Shown here piece by piece: positions 1-7,177 of a stretch of 9,402 nucleotides of DNA. The position numbers were made by a program, and so were the translations under genes. Positions within the stretch are counted from its first letter, which is position 1, and the number at the start of each line of letters is the position of its first letter. The notes beneath the pieces are model-generated. The model had not been told where the DNA came from and did not search any database. It saw only the letters and a list, made by a program, of their open reading frames with translations. Origin of the DNA: Lachnospiraceae bacterium (lineage in GTDB: Bacteria > Bacillota > Clostridia > Lachnospirales > Lachnospiraceae); assembly GCA_003446735.1 (NCBI GenBank), contig DMCJ01000025.1, positions 1-9,402 of the forward strand, given 5' to 3'.

Positions 1-457
1 CTTCAAAGAAGATATCACATTTTTTCTGTCTGTTTTTTACTTCACTCCCGCGCTCGAATATCACGGGTCTTAGTCCCATCCTGCTTAAAGTAAGTGCGGC
101 AAAGATCCCTGCGGGTCCAAATCCTACTATAACGGGTTTGGGGGCGCCTTTAAGGATCGGTTTTTCATGGTTTATCTCAAAAGGCCGTCTGTTGTTTTCC
201 TTTTTGCTTAGACTTACATCTTTTATCTTTCCTTTTTTTATCCTGTTTCTGAGCTTATCAAAGGAAATCCTGTCTAAAGATACTTCCAGGCTCAGTATAT
301 ATATAAGCTCGGGCTTTTTTCTTGCATCAAGGGATCTTTTTATAATTTTAAAACCCGTGATCGCGGAAATATCTATACCAAGCTTTTTACCGACAAGCCT
401 TTTTATAAGCTCATCATCGTGATCTATCGGACATTTAAGATTTGTGATCTTTATCAT
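1..457 (-). CDS. FAD-dependent dehydrogenase-like protein (COG2509 type), N-terminal 152 residues, runs off left edge
   Basis: This is the 5' part of an uncharacterised FAD-dependent protein of the COG2509 group; the C-terminal part lies outside the window. The first ~95 residues form a basic alpha/beta domain typical of these proteins (begins MIKITNLKCPID). A Rossmann dinucleotide-binding motif follows at residues 109-121 (VIVGFGPAGIFAA, GxGxxG at 112-117), with the ribose-binding acidic end of strand 2 at 132-135 (VIFE) and RG next to it. The ATG shares bases with the TGA of the upstream flavoprotein gene (ATGA, 4-base overlap at 454-457), which implies translational coupling. The N-terminal extension before the Rossmann fold separates this family from thioredoxin reductases. 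The physiological substrate of the family is not known, so only a general oxidoreductase call is justified. The family assignment is fairly secure; the function is not. Confidence 0.85.
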   Translation of the reverse strand, partial: MIKITNLKCPIDHDDELIKRLVGKKLGIDISAITGFKIIKRSLDARKKPELIYILSLEVSLDRISFDKLRNRIKKGKIKDVSLSKKENNRRPFEINHEKPILKGAPKPVIVGFGPAGIFAALTLSRMGLRPVIFERGSEVKNRQKKCDIFFE

Positions 458-1659
458 GATAAGACCGCCTCTCCCGCGATGAGCCCGGTCGCAAAAGCAA
501 AATGGAGATTATATCCCCCGCATTTTCCGAAAACGTCCAGCATCTCTCCCGTAACATATATCCCGGGAAAGTTTCTTAAGGACATGTCGTCCATAATCTC
601 CGATAAACAGATGCCTCCGCCCGTTACCTGGGCATGTTCAAAGCCTTTATATCCTTTAACATCAAAAGGGAGCCTGTTTAGATATCCGGCCATTTTTCTT
701 ATCTTGTCTTTAGAGATATCCGAAACTTTCACGCCGCTTTTTATATCCAGGGCTTTTAAAAAGAAATCGATCCATTTCTTATGGATAAGACCGCAAAAGG
801 CTTCATGAGGCAATAACATCCCGTTATCTTTTATACAGTCACAAAGAAGGCTGTATGCCTTATCCTTATCGTTAAATAAGGAAAAATACAGTCGTCTCTT
901 TTCCCCGGTCACATATAAATAGGAAATATCGTATACAGCGATCCCGGATAAACCGTAATCGGTAAACTGTATATTACCGCAGCTTAATAATCCGTCATCT
1001 TCATCATATATCTTTCCGTATTCTCTTAATCCGGAAAGAATAAGTGAAAGCTTTTCATTTTCAAAAAAAGTTCCTTTTAATGCGGTAAGCGCCGGATATA
1101 GATCGTTGCACTTAACGCCCATATCCTTAAGAAGCCTTATCATGCTACCGTCAGAACCGGTCTTTACATATGAAGCACCGCCGCAGCTTATTATGATACG
1201 GTCCAAGTACTCTTCTTTTTTATTATCAAAGATAAGCCATCCACTTCCGCTTTTTTTGATCTTAGTCACATTAAAACCGGTATTTATCTGTATATCGCGT
1301 TTTTTTAATTCTCTTAAAAACGTATTTACGACTCCGGCTGATGAATGGGTGACGGGATAGATGTATCCATCCTCCGATACTATGCAAAGATCAAGATGAT
1401 CAAAAAGATCATCCCTTATCTTATCATTAAATCCGGAAAGTATTTTACTTATCTTAATTCTGTCATCTTCGTTTTTTGCATGATAATCAGAAACGGAAAT
1501 ACCTTCATGAGAAAGATTGCATTTACCGTTTCCCGTAAGCAGGAGCTTTTTAAGTATCCTGTCTTCTTTTTCAAAGATAACGACATCCGCACCCTTATCC
1601 TTTGCTTTTATCGCAGCAATGACTCCGGAAGCGCCGCCGCCTATTATCCCGATCTTCAT
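454..1659 (-). CDS. BaiN/RdsA-family NAD(P)/FAD-dependent oxidoreductase (HI0933/YhiN-like flavoprotein)
   Basis: A 401-residue soluble flavoprotein of the HI0933/YhiN/BaiN family, full length (members are usually about 400-420 aa). The N-terminal FAD Rossmann motif is GIIGGGASG at residues 4-12, with the acidic E30 after strand 2. The family signature TGNGKCN is at 42-48. Other family motifs are the CGGASY turn at 159-164, FTDYGLSG at 232-239, AQVTGGG at 343-349, and the C-terminal FAD-binding block from GEMLDVFGKCGGYN (371-384) to ATGLIAGEA. All invariant glycines I know for the family are present, so the gene looks intact. The start ATG overlaps the TGA of the flippase-like gene (ATGA at 1656-1659), and its own TGA overlaps the next ATG in the same way. 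Some relatives were named from bile-acid operons, but most family members have no proven substrate. There is no bile-acid gene here, so I assign no specific reaction. Confidence 0.9.
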   Translation of the reverse strand: MKIGIIGGGASGVIAAIKAKDKGADVVIFEKEDRILKKLLLTGNGKCNLSHEGISVSDYHAKNEDDRIKISKILSGFNDKIRDDLFDHLDLCIVSEDGYIYPVTHSSAGVVNTFLRELKKRDIQINTGFNVTKIKKSGSGWLIFDNKKEEYLDRIIISCGGASYVKTGSDGSMIRLLKDMGVKCNDLYPALTALKGTFFENEKLSLILSGLREYGKIYDEDDGLLSCGNIQFTDYGLSGIAVYDISYLYVTGEKRRLYFSLFNDKDKAYSLLCDCIKDNGMLLPHEAFCGLIHKKWIDFFLKALDIKSGVKVSDISKDKIRKMAGYLNRLPFDVKGYKGFEHAQVTGGGICLSEIMDDMSLRNFPGIYVTGEMLDVFGKCGGYNLHFAFATGLIAGEAVLS

Positions 1660-3293
1660 CTGTAAAATCCAAGAAAACGACCAATAAATTTAAGCAGCCC
1701 TTTCTGGGGATAATCCTCAGTCTCATTCTCTCTTATGCTTCCCGTAACGACAAGTGAAAGCGTATGAACGACAAATGAGATAAGAAGGCTTAATACCGCT
1801 GATATCACGGGGCCTAAGACACCGTTTAACAGCATTACCAAAAGGCAGGCAAGAACAGCGGCAAATACGGAAACGAGTGGCATGAGTATATTGCCGTTTA
1901 AATTCTTTCTGTATACCAGGTATCTGCTTAAGAATACAAAATTGATTATGATCGCACATAAAACATTAAGCATGTTGCAAAGTACGATGATATTACTTTC
2001 ATAACATGTCTTTGACATAAGTATCATGCAGAATAAAAACTGAAGAACGAATGAAACAAGTCCCGAAATGGCTGCTTTCCATTCTCCGGAAAAACCGGCT
2101 AAGAGATAGGTCTCAAGTATATAAAAAAGTATGAGCGCGTGAAGAGGCAGAACAAGGATGCTTCCACCGCCAAAAGGGAATTCACCTTCGGTGTATAATC
2201 TGTTTATTATGACATCGCATACAAGACATAAAGGAAGTGCTGTTGCTATAAACTGCTTTATCGCAAGGATAGCCTGCATACCGCCGTGATAGGCATCATC
2301 TCTTCTCATGACAGTTTCGATAAGTGAAGCAGATCTTTTTCCTATGAGGGTCGTTATCCCTACAGGAAGCATTATGCTGATAAATCCTGTCGCATATCTT
2401 GCTCCGAACATCACAAATGCGGGAATGCCCATACCGGACAAATCCGCAGGTACTTCAAATCTCTTAAAATAATAGATCATTACCACAAGATAAGGACAAA
2501 AGATCATAAACTGTCTTATGGCAGGAAAACCGGACGCGGCAGTAAGAGCACGGAGCTGCTCAAATATGGATTCATATCCTCTTGAAAGATCGTCAAGAAG
2601 CTTTAATTTCATCCTCGAATTAAATGAGATAAGAAGTGCGAGGTTCCAGATAAGAGTAACGAAAAGCGCAAGTGTGATGCCAACGCTTGCTCCCAGCGCG
2701 CAATGAGCGCTTTTAATATGTTCATCATGGAATAAAAGCGCATTTATCTCTCCACTTCCTTTGGTAACAAATACGAATAAAAGACCGAAAAGAACATTTG
2801 AGATACCGAATATCATCCTCGATGAATCAAGAGGCATACTTACATCATATCCTTCATAATAGCCCAGAACTCCGCATAAAAGGATGAAAAGTACAAGGGA
2901 TATACACATGAATATAAAAGATACGAATACTTCATCTTTTATCATGAAAACCTTATCAAGAAGAAGGTTTGATAAGATCATAAGCACGGCAACGATCAGG
3001 ATCCCATAGAATAATGATGAAAAGACTGATGTCTTTAGCATCGTTAAGGCATTTTTATATTGCCCCCTGTTTATGCGGTATCTGACTGATGAACTAACGC
3101 TCTCCAAATGAGAAGTGCCTACCGTGATCCCGATGACACCGACAAAGAAAAGGATGACGCAATAATAGCCAAGTGACCATTCTTCTCCGAAGCTTCTTAA
3201 AAAATACAGCTTTGCGAAAGAAGAAAGGGCAAGGACACAATATGAGATATATGTGATAAGGCTTGTTTTATTCTTTGCTCTTCTCTTGGCCAT
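1656..3293 (-). CDS. MOP-superfamily flippase-like membrane protein (polysaccharide/lipid II exporter type, MurJ/SpoVB/Wzx-like)
   Basis: A 545-residue polytopic membrane protein. After a basic cytoplasmic N-terminus (MAKRRAKNKT) I count 14 hydrophobic segments, at roughly 11-33, 38-61, 86-112, 121-147, 158-177, 197-223, 258-277, 287-317, 341-366, 377-402, 405-427, 434-460, 468-494 and 497-519. Fourteen segments, the length and the amphipathic loops (e.g. SSSVRYRINRGQYKNAL at 67-83) fit the MATE/MOP fold of MurJ, SpoVB and Wzx transporters, which flip undecaprenyl-linked saccharides across the membrane. I see no motif that tells peptidoglycan from polysaccharide substrates, so the call stays at superfamily level. 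The ATG has a good Shine-Dalgarno (AGAGGA, plus-strand 3301-3306, spacing 7) inside the last codons of ybeY, four bases downstream of the ybeY stop. The gene occupies the place where dgkA/cdd/era often follow ybeY in Firmicutes. Membrane family confident; substrate unknown. Confidence 0.72.
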   Translation of the reverse strand: MAKRRAKNKTSLITYISYCVLALSSFAKLYFLRSFGEEWSLGYYCVILFFVGVIGITVGTSHLESVSSSVRYRINRGQYKNALTMLKTSVFSSLFYGILIVAVLMILSNLLLDKVFMIKDEVFVSFIFMCISLVLFILLCGVLGYYEGYDVSMPLDSSRMIFGISNVLFGLLFVFVTKGSGEINALLFHDEHIKSAHCALGASVGITLALFVTLIWNLALLISFNSRMKLKLLDDLSRGYESIFEQLRALTAASGFPAIRQFMIFCPYLVVMIYYFKRFEVPADLSGMGIPAFVMFGARYATGFISIMLPVGITTLIGKRSASLIETVMRRDDAYHGGMQAILAIKQFIATALPLCLVCDVIINRLYTEGEFPFGGGSILVLPLHALILFYILETYLLAGFSGEWKAAISGLVSFVLQFLFCMILMSKTCYESNIIVLCNMLNVLCAIIINFVFLSRYLVYRKNLNGNILMPLVSVFAAVLACLLVMLLNGVLGPVISAVLSLLISFVVHTLSLVVTGSIRENETEDYPQKGLLKFIGRFLGFYR

Positions 3294-3297
3294 ACTA

Positions 3298-3798
3298 CTA
3301 TCCTCTTAATATGTTAAGCTCATCCATGATCTTATCCTGAAGTAAGAACATTTCCGTCTCATCTTCTTTTTCCATATGATCATATCCGAAAAGATGAAGC
3401 ATACTGTGCGCGATAAGGAATGAAAATTCACGGAGAACCGAATGATCATATTCCTTTGCCTGCTTAAATACCCGATCCCCGTTTAAGATGATATCTCCTA
3501 AGATAAGCTCATCGGTATCGGCATCAAAATATGAATATCTGTTTTTCTCGGCTATGGAAAGATCTGCAGGCTTTTCATAATCTACCGCCGGGAAAGAAAG
3601 TACATCTGTCTCTTTATCTATATCCCTGTATTCTTTATTGTATCTCCTGATATTCTCATCATCCGTGATAAGTATGTTTACGGATACCTCATAAGGACAG
3701 GAAACCATTCTGACACAGGCATTTATGACATTTTCTATTGTTTTATCGATATCAAAAGGAAATTCCTTTTCATATTCATTGTCTGCGTAAAAACTCAT
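3298..3798 (-). CDS. ybeY: YbeY, single-strand endoribonuclease for rRNA maturation
   Basis: A 166-residue zinc-dependent endoribonuclease of the UPF0054/YbeY family, acting in 16S rRNA 3'-end maturation and ribosome quality control. The metal site is complete: H131, H135 and H141 in HSMLHLFGYDH (canonical HGxLHLxGYDH, with Ser in place of Gly after the first His). Upstream are the family blocks TDVLSFP (64-70) and LGDIIL (100-105). Length is normal for Firmicute members. The ATG at 3798 lies 23 bases inside the 3' end of the PgpH-like gene. This start fits the usual N-terminal length before the ILITDDENIRRYNKEYR strand-helix unit, although the Shine-Dalgarno is weak (GAAAAGAAA), so expression probably depends on coupling to the upstream gene. 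A PhoH gene two positions upstream is a classic YbeY partner. Confidence 0.97.
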   Translation of the reverse strand: MSFYADNEYEKEFPFDIDKTIENVINACVRMVSCPYEVSVNILITDDENIRRYNKEYRDIDKETDVLSFPAVDYEKPADLSIAEKNRYSYFDADTDELILGDIILNGDRVFKQAKEYDHSVLREFSFLIAHSMLHLFGYDHMEKEDETEMFLLQDKIMDELNILRG

Positions 3799-4858
3799 AA
3801 TATTTCTTTTCGGCCTTGCATGCGGCTTTTAATTTGTTAAGTTCGTTTAAGGAAAATAACGTAAACAGTTTATCTCCCTCTTTTATCTTTTTCTTTACAA
3901 CTACTTCGGTAAGCTTTCCGTATTCCGGGGTAGCATTTCCGTTTTTCTTAAAGGAATATAAAACCGCCATTATATACATATCCGTAAAACGTATGAGCGC
4001 CGCCTGTTTCTTTAACATCATGTCGTAATTCTTATCGTCGCTCACATCTCTTTCGTTATTCCAAAGAAGCGATAAGAGTCTTTTAAATCTGACAGGAAGC
4101 TTTACACCGTTAAAAAGCTCGTATTTCTTGGCATTTAAATAATATGCACCGGCTTTTACAAAAAGGACATCATAACCCATGGCCTCGGCTAGTTTTTCGG
4201 AAAGATAAGCATCGTGAAGAGCCCTGTTATAAGCGGCCTTGCTCGCACTTTCCATGGCCATGAGATACTCGTTCTCGGGATCGCATATCTCCTCGTAAAA
4301 ATCCCTGTCTTCGAAGAAATATCTGTCAGCCATCACTTTAAGGACAGCAAATACGATAAAGCCCGAAGCAATGACGCGGATAAGGGATAAGAGCATGAAG
4401 GTAAGCATTCCTTCGCCCGAATGCGAGATAAATGCAAGTCCGGAGCATATAAAATCTCCGCACATAAATGCGATTATCCTCGGACGCAGATCCCCGGTAA
4501 GCTCTACTTCGGAAAATGCCGCTACGGATACGGCTCCTCCCAAAAGAAGGCAGGCTGATGTAAGCGCATCTGTCGGATTTAATATCCCGTAATAACTTAC
4601 CAAAAGGACAAGGCATAAAAGAGCGCAAAAGCCGTCGGATAATATGGATAATAAAACGGCAAATAACGAGATCGGGATAAGTGCCTTGGGAATATAACCC
4701 GTAAAAAACGTGAGTATCTCAAGAACGCCGAAGATAAAGGTAAACCTTAATAAATGTCCTTTATTCCAGACATATAACTTCGAGCTCTTTTCGGCATTAT
4801 AAAATGAAAAAACGACGGCAGCTATCATGATCGCCGCCGAAAACAGGATCGCGATCAT
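3776..4858 (-). CDS. Degenerate PgpH/YqfF-like 7TM protein with catalytically dead HD domain and no extracellular domain
   Basis: A 360-residue membrane protein at the position of pgpH/yqfF (between phoH and ybeY), whose usual product is a 7TM-HD c-di-AMP phosphodiesterase of about 700-800 aa. Seven hydrophobic segments lie at about 3-20, 36-56, 58-73, 77-92, 98-116, 127-145 and 151-176. Only about 15 residues separate TM1 and TM2, where PgpH has a large extracellular 7TMR-HDED domain. The cytoplasmic part aligns by eye with the PgpH HD domain. The TYHHSLMVANLAE region reads AYNRALHDAYLSE (209-221). The GAYYHDIGK motif reads GAYYLNAKK (237-245). About 40 residues carrying another His are missing. 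The later HH pair appears as N267-N268. Only the last Asp seems kept (D293 in FTDMYIMA). The C-terminal helices (KKKIKEGDK at 322-330, SLNELNKLK at 336-344) also follow the PgpH pattern. The frame is open with coding-like codon use, so it is an intact gene, not a decaying pseudogene. Homology is inferred from order and alignment by eye; phosphodiesterase activity is unlikely. ATGA overlap with phoH at 4855-4858. Confidence 0.75.
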   Translation of the reverse strand: MIAILFSAAIMIAAVVFSFYNAEKSSKLYVWNKGHLLRFTFIFGVLEILTFFTGYIPKALIPISLFAVLLSILSDGFCALLCLVLLVSYYGILNPTDALTSACLLLGGAVSVAAFSEVELTGDLRPRIIAFMCGDFICSGLAFISHSGEGMLTFMLLSLIRVIASGFIVFAVLKVMADRYFFEDRDFYEEICDPENEYLMAMESASKAAYNRALHDAYLSEKLAEAMGYDVLFVKAGAYYLNAKKYELFNGVKLPVRFKRLLSLLWNNERDVSDDKNYDMMLKKQAALIRFTDMYIMAVLYSFKKNGNATPEYGKLTEVVVKKKIKEGDKLFTLFSLNELNKLKAACKAEKKYYEFLRRQ

Positions 4859-5859
4859 TTTCTTTTCTTTCCGGTCTTATAATGTGTTTCCTTAGATCTG
4901 TTCTTTGAATTTTCGTAATCCTCATAGGCTTTTACTATCTTCTGGACTAAAGGATGACGAACAACATCCCGGCTTGTAAGCTCGCAGAATGAAATGCCTT
5001 CAACCTTTGAAAGCACTCTCTTTGCGACATCAAGTCCCGAGACTGTATTAAACGGAAGGTCCTTCTGGGTGGCATCTCCGGTTATTACGACCTTTGAATT
5101 AAAGCCGATCCTGGTAAGGAACATCTTCATCTGAGCCTCAGTGGTATTCTGGGCTTCATCAAGTATTATATAAGCATTATCCAAAGTCCTTCCTCTCATA
5201 TAAGCAAGGGGAGCGACTTCGATAAGCCCTTTTTCGCTGTTTTTAACAAAACTTTCAGCGCCCATTATCTGATATAAAGCATCATATAAGGGACGAAGAT
5301 ACGGATCGACCTTACTCTGAAGATCTCCGGGAAGAAATCCGAGCTTTTCTCCGGCTTCTATGGCAGGTCTTGTAAGTATTATGCGGCCGACTTCATTATT
5401 TTTAAATGCGGTTATGGCCATAGCCATAGCAAGAAAGGTCTTGCCTGTACCGGCGGGACCTAAACCGAAAACTATCATATTATCACGCATGGCTTTTACA
5501 TATGTTCTCTGGCCCTGCGTCTTGGGCGCTACGGGGCGTCCGTCGGTCATATGGCAGATGACGTCACCGGACATCTCTATAAGTCCGTCGTCAAGATCTT
5601 CTTTCTTCATCATAAGTGCATAATCTATCTTCTGCTCTTCAAGGATGTTTTCCTTATCGGAAAGCAGTGTAAGTTCATCAATAAGGGAGATGGCTTTTTC
5701 AACATTTCCCTGCTCTCCCATGACTTTGACCTTTCCGTCTCTGTTAACAACGATGACCTTGAAGGCGTCTTCTATTTTTCTGATATATGTATCTTTTGTT
5801 CCGAAAAGCTTCTGCATGGAGGATGTATCCATGTTAAGCTCTCTAGTCACTTCGCTCAA
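4855..5859 (-). CDS. phoH: PhoH family P-loop ATPase (PhoL/YbeZ type)
   Basis: A 334-residue cytoplasmic PhoH-family ATPase, linked in other bacteria to RNA metabolism and YbeY. An N-terminal KH-like alpha/beta region (about 15-65, with KVIVVNRDGKVKVMG) is followed by the PhoH core: Walker A GPAGTGKT at 134-141, RPAIEAGEKLGFLPGD at 164-179, MRGRTL at 221-226, Walker B IILDEAQ at 231-237, the sensor-like GDATQKDLP at 261-269, and R301 in RDVVRHP. All key residues are present, and the length is usual. The C-terminal tail is very basic (KKRK). I chose a TTG start at 5859 because GGAG lies 6 bases upstream (plus-strand 5866-5869) in the 13-base gap after pdp. The first in-frame ATG (5832, residue 10) has only a weak AGAGAG before it. 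Its TGA overlaps the next ATG. Confidence 0.96.
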   Translation of the reverse strand: MSEVTRELNMDTSSMQKLFGTKDTYIRKIEDAFKVIVVNRDGKVKVMGEQGNVEKAISLIDELTLLSDKENILEEQKIDYALMMKKEDLDDGLIEMSGDVICHMTDGRPVAPKTQGQRTYVKAMRDNMIVFGLGPAGTGKTFLAMAMAITAFKNNEVGRIILTRPAIEAGEKLGFLPGDLQSKVDPYLRPLYDALYQIMGAESFVKNSEKGLIEVAPLAYMRGRTLDNAYIILDEAQNTTEAQMKMFLTRIGFNSKVVITGDATQKDLPFNTVSGLDVAKRVLSKVEGISFCELTSRDVVRHPLVQKIVKAYEDYENSKNRSKETHYKTGKKRK

Positions 5860-5865
5860 TGATCA

Positions 5866-5869
5866 CTCC
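5866..5869 (-). promoter_or_regulatory. Ribosome binding site of phoH, supports TTG start
   Basis: On the minus strand GGAG lies 6 bases before the TTG at 5859, within the short gap after the pdp stop codon. It favours TTG over the in-frame ATG nine codons later. Confidence 0.65.
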
Positions 5870-5872
5870 GTA

Positions 5873-7177
5873 TCATTCAAATATCTTTTTGATAAGGATC
5901 TTTTTTTCGTTATAAGAATCGGATATCTCATAGGCATTTTTAAGCCTTATAAGCGCCTGATCGGCCTTATCTTCATCATTAGCATATAAGGTGGCAAGTA
6001 CATCCCCTTTAGAAACTTTCTGGCCCTTCTTTTTGTTTAAGATTATACCGACGCTTAAATCTATCTCATCATCAAGGCTTTCCCTTCCCCCGCCGAGCAT
6101 AAGTGAACTCATGCCGACTTCGGCGCATTCTATACGGGAAATATATCCGTCTCTGTCAGCTTTTAATTCCCTTGTAAATGAAGCCTTTTCAAACTTATCG
6201 GGATCAAATACGTAAGAAGGATCACCGCCCTGGGCCTCAACAAACTGAGCTAATTTATTTAATGCACTTTTATCATCTATCTTTGACTTAAGTAAGTCAA
6301 GAGCTTCTTCGTCATTTTTGCATTTACCTGCGAGAATGAGCATCTTTGAAGCAAGGGCGAACACTAATTGTGTAAAATCCTCAGGTCCTTTTCCGTTTAA
6401 GGTATCGATCGCCTCTTTAACTTCCAATATATTACCGACGGCATTTCCGAGAGGCTCATCCATATCGGTTACCATGGCAACGACTTTCCTGCCGGCATCC
6501 GTGCCTATATCCTTCATGGCTTCGGCGAGTTTGCAAGCATCTTCCTCTTTTACCATGAAAGCGCCGCTTCCCGTCTTAACATCAAGAACGATGACATCAG
6601 CACCGGATGCAAGCTTCTTGCTCATTATTGAAGATGCGATAAGTGAGATATTATCTACGGTAGCCGTAACATCCCTTAAAGCATAGAGCTTTTTGTCGGC
6701 AGGCGCGATATCGCTTGTCTGTCCGGCTACTACGATCCCGATCTGTTTAGCCTGTTCTTTCATCTGCTCAGGGCTTAAGGACACAGAAAAGCCGGGAAAG
6801 CTTTCGAGCTTATCGATCGTACCTCCGGTATGACCGAGTCCTCTGCCGCTCATTTTTACGACTTTAACGCCGCAGGATGCGACCAGCGGAGCAAGTGCAA
6901 GCGTTGTTTTATCACCGACACCGCCGGAAGAATGTTTATCGACTTTAACACCTTCAATATCGGAAAGATCAAGAACATCGCCGCTGTCACGCATCTTAAG
7001 GGTGAGTGATACGGTCTCTTTCTTATCCATACCGTTAAAAAAGATCGCCATCATCATAGCCGACATCTGATAATCAGGTATTTCACCTTTTACATATCCG
7101 TCGATCATGAAGGAGATCTCTTCATCGGTAAGAGCGTTATTATCTCTTTTCTTTTTTATCAGATCATACATCCACAT
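5873..7177 (-). CDS. pdp: Pyrimidine-nucleoside phosphorylase
   Basis: This enzyme cleaves uridine, deoxyuridine and thymidine with phosphate to give the base and (deoxy)ribose-1-phosphate (pyrimidine salvage, cytoplasm). The signature SGRGLGHTGGTIDKLES is complete at residues 110-126. With the start I chose, K81 and S83 (KHSSGGVGDKT), S110, R168 (ALRDVTATVDN), S183 and K187 (SSIMSKK) fall at the numbers known for the Geobacillus PyNP phosphate and pyrimidine sites, which supports the ATG at 7177. The product is 434 aa, the usual length. The open frame runs 19 codons further upstream, but that part overlaps the NYN gene and does not resemble the family. The only Shine-Dalgarno candidate, GGAG at 7191-7194, is 13 bases away, longer than ideal; an ATG two codons downstream (7171) is the alternative. 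The gene overlaps the NYN-LOTUS gene by 14 bases, implying coupling. Pyrimidine-nucleoside rather than strict thymidine specificity is inferred from Gram-positive relatives. Confidence 0.95.
   Translation of the reverse strand: MWMYDLIKKKRDNNALTDEEISFMIDGYVKGEIPDYQMSAMMMAIFFNGMDKKETVSLTLKMRDSGDVLDLSDIEGVKVDKHSSGGVGDKTTLALAPLVASCGVKVVKMSGRGLGHTGGTIDKLESFPGFSVSLSPEQMKEQAKQIGIVVAGQTSDIAPADKKLYALRDVTATVDNISLIASSIMSKKLASGADVIVLDVKTGSGAFMVKEEDACKLAEAMKDIGTDAGRKVVAMVTDMDEPLGNAVGNILEVKEAIDTLNGKGPEDFTQLVFALASKMLILAGKCKNDEEALDLLKSKIDDKSALNKLAQFVEAQGGDPSYVFDPDKFEKASFTRELKADRDGYISRIECAEVGMSSLMLGGGRESLDDEIDLSVGIILNKKKGQKVSKGDVLATLYANDEDKADQALIRLKNAYEISDSYNEKKILIKKIFE

Noticed and set aside
138..808. Two plus-strand ORFs (138-422 and 419-808).
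   Set aside because: They are antisense to the clear FAD-protein and BaiN-type genes and encode Ser/Phe/Leu-rich sequence typical of shadow frames.
3776..4858. Possibility that the PgpH-like gene is a frameshifted pseudogene.
   Set aside because: One continuous frame covers seven TM segments, the HD-like region and the PgpH-like C-terminal helices in the right order, with normal codon use and tight overlaps on both sides. Substitutions and a deletion, not frameshifts, remove the active site.
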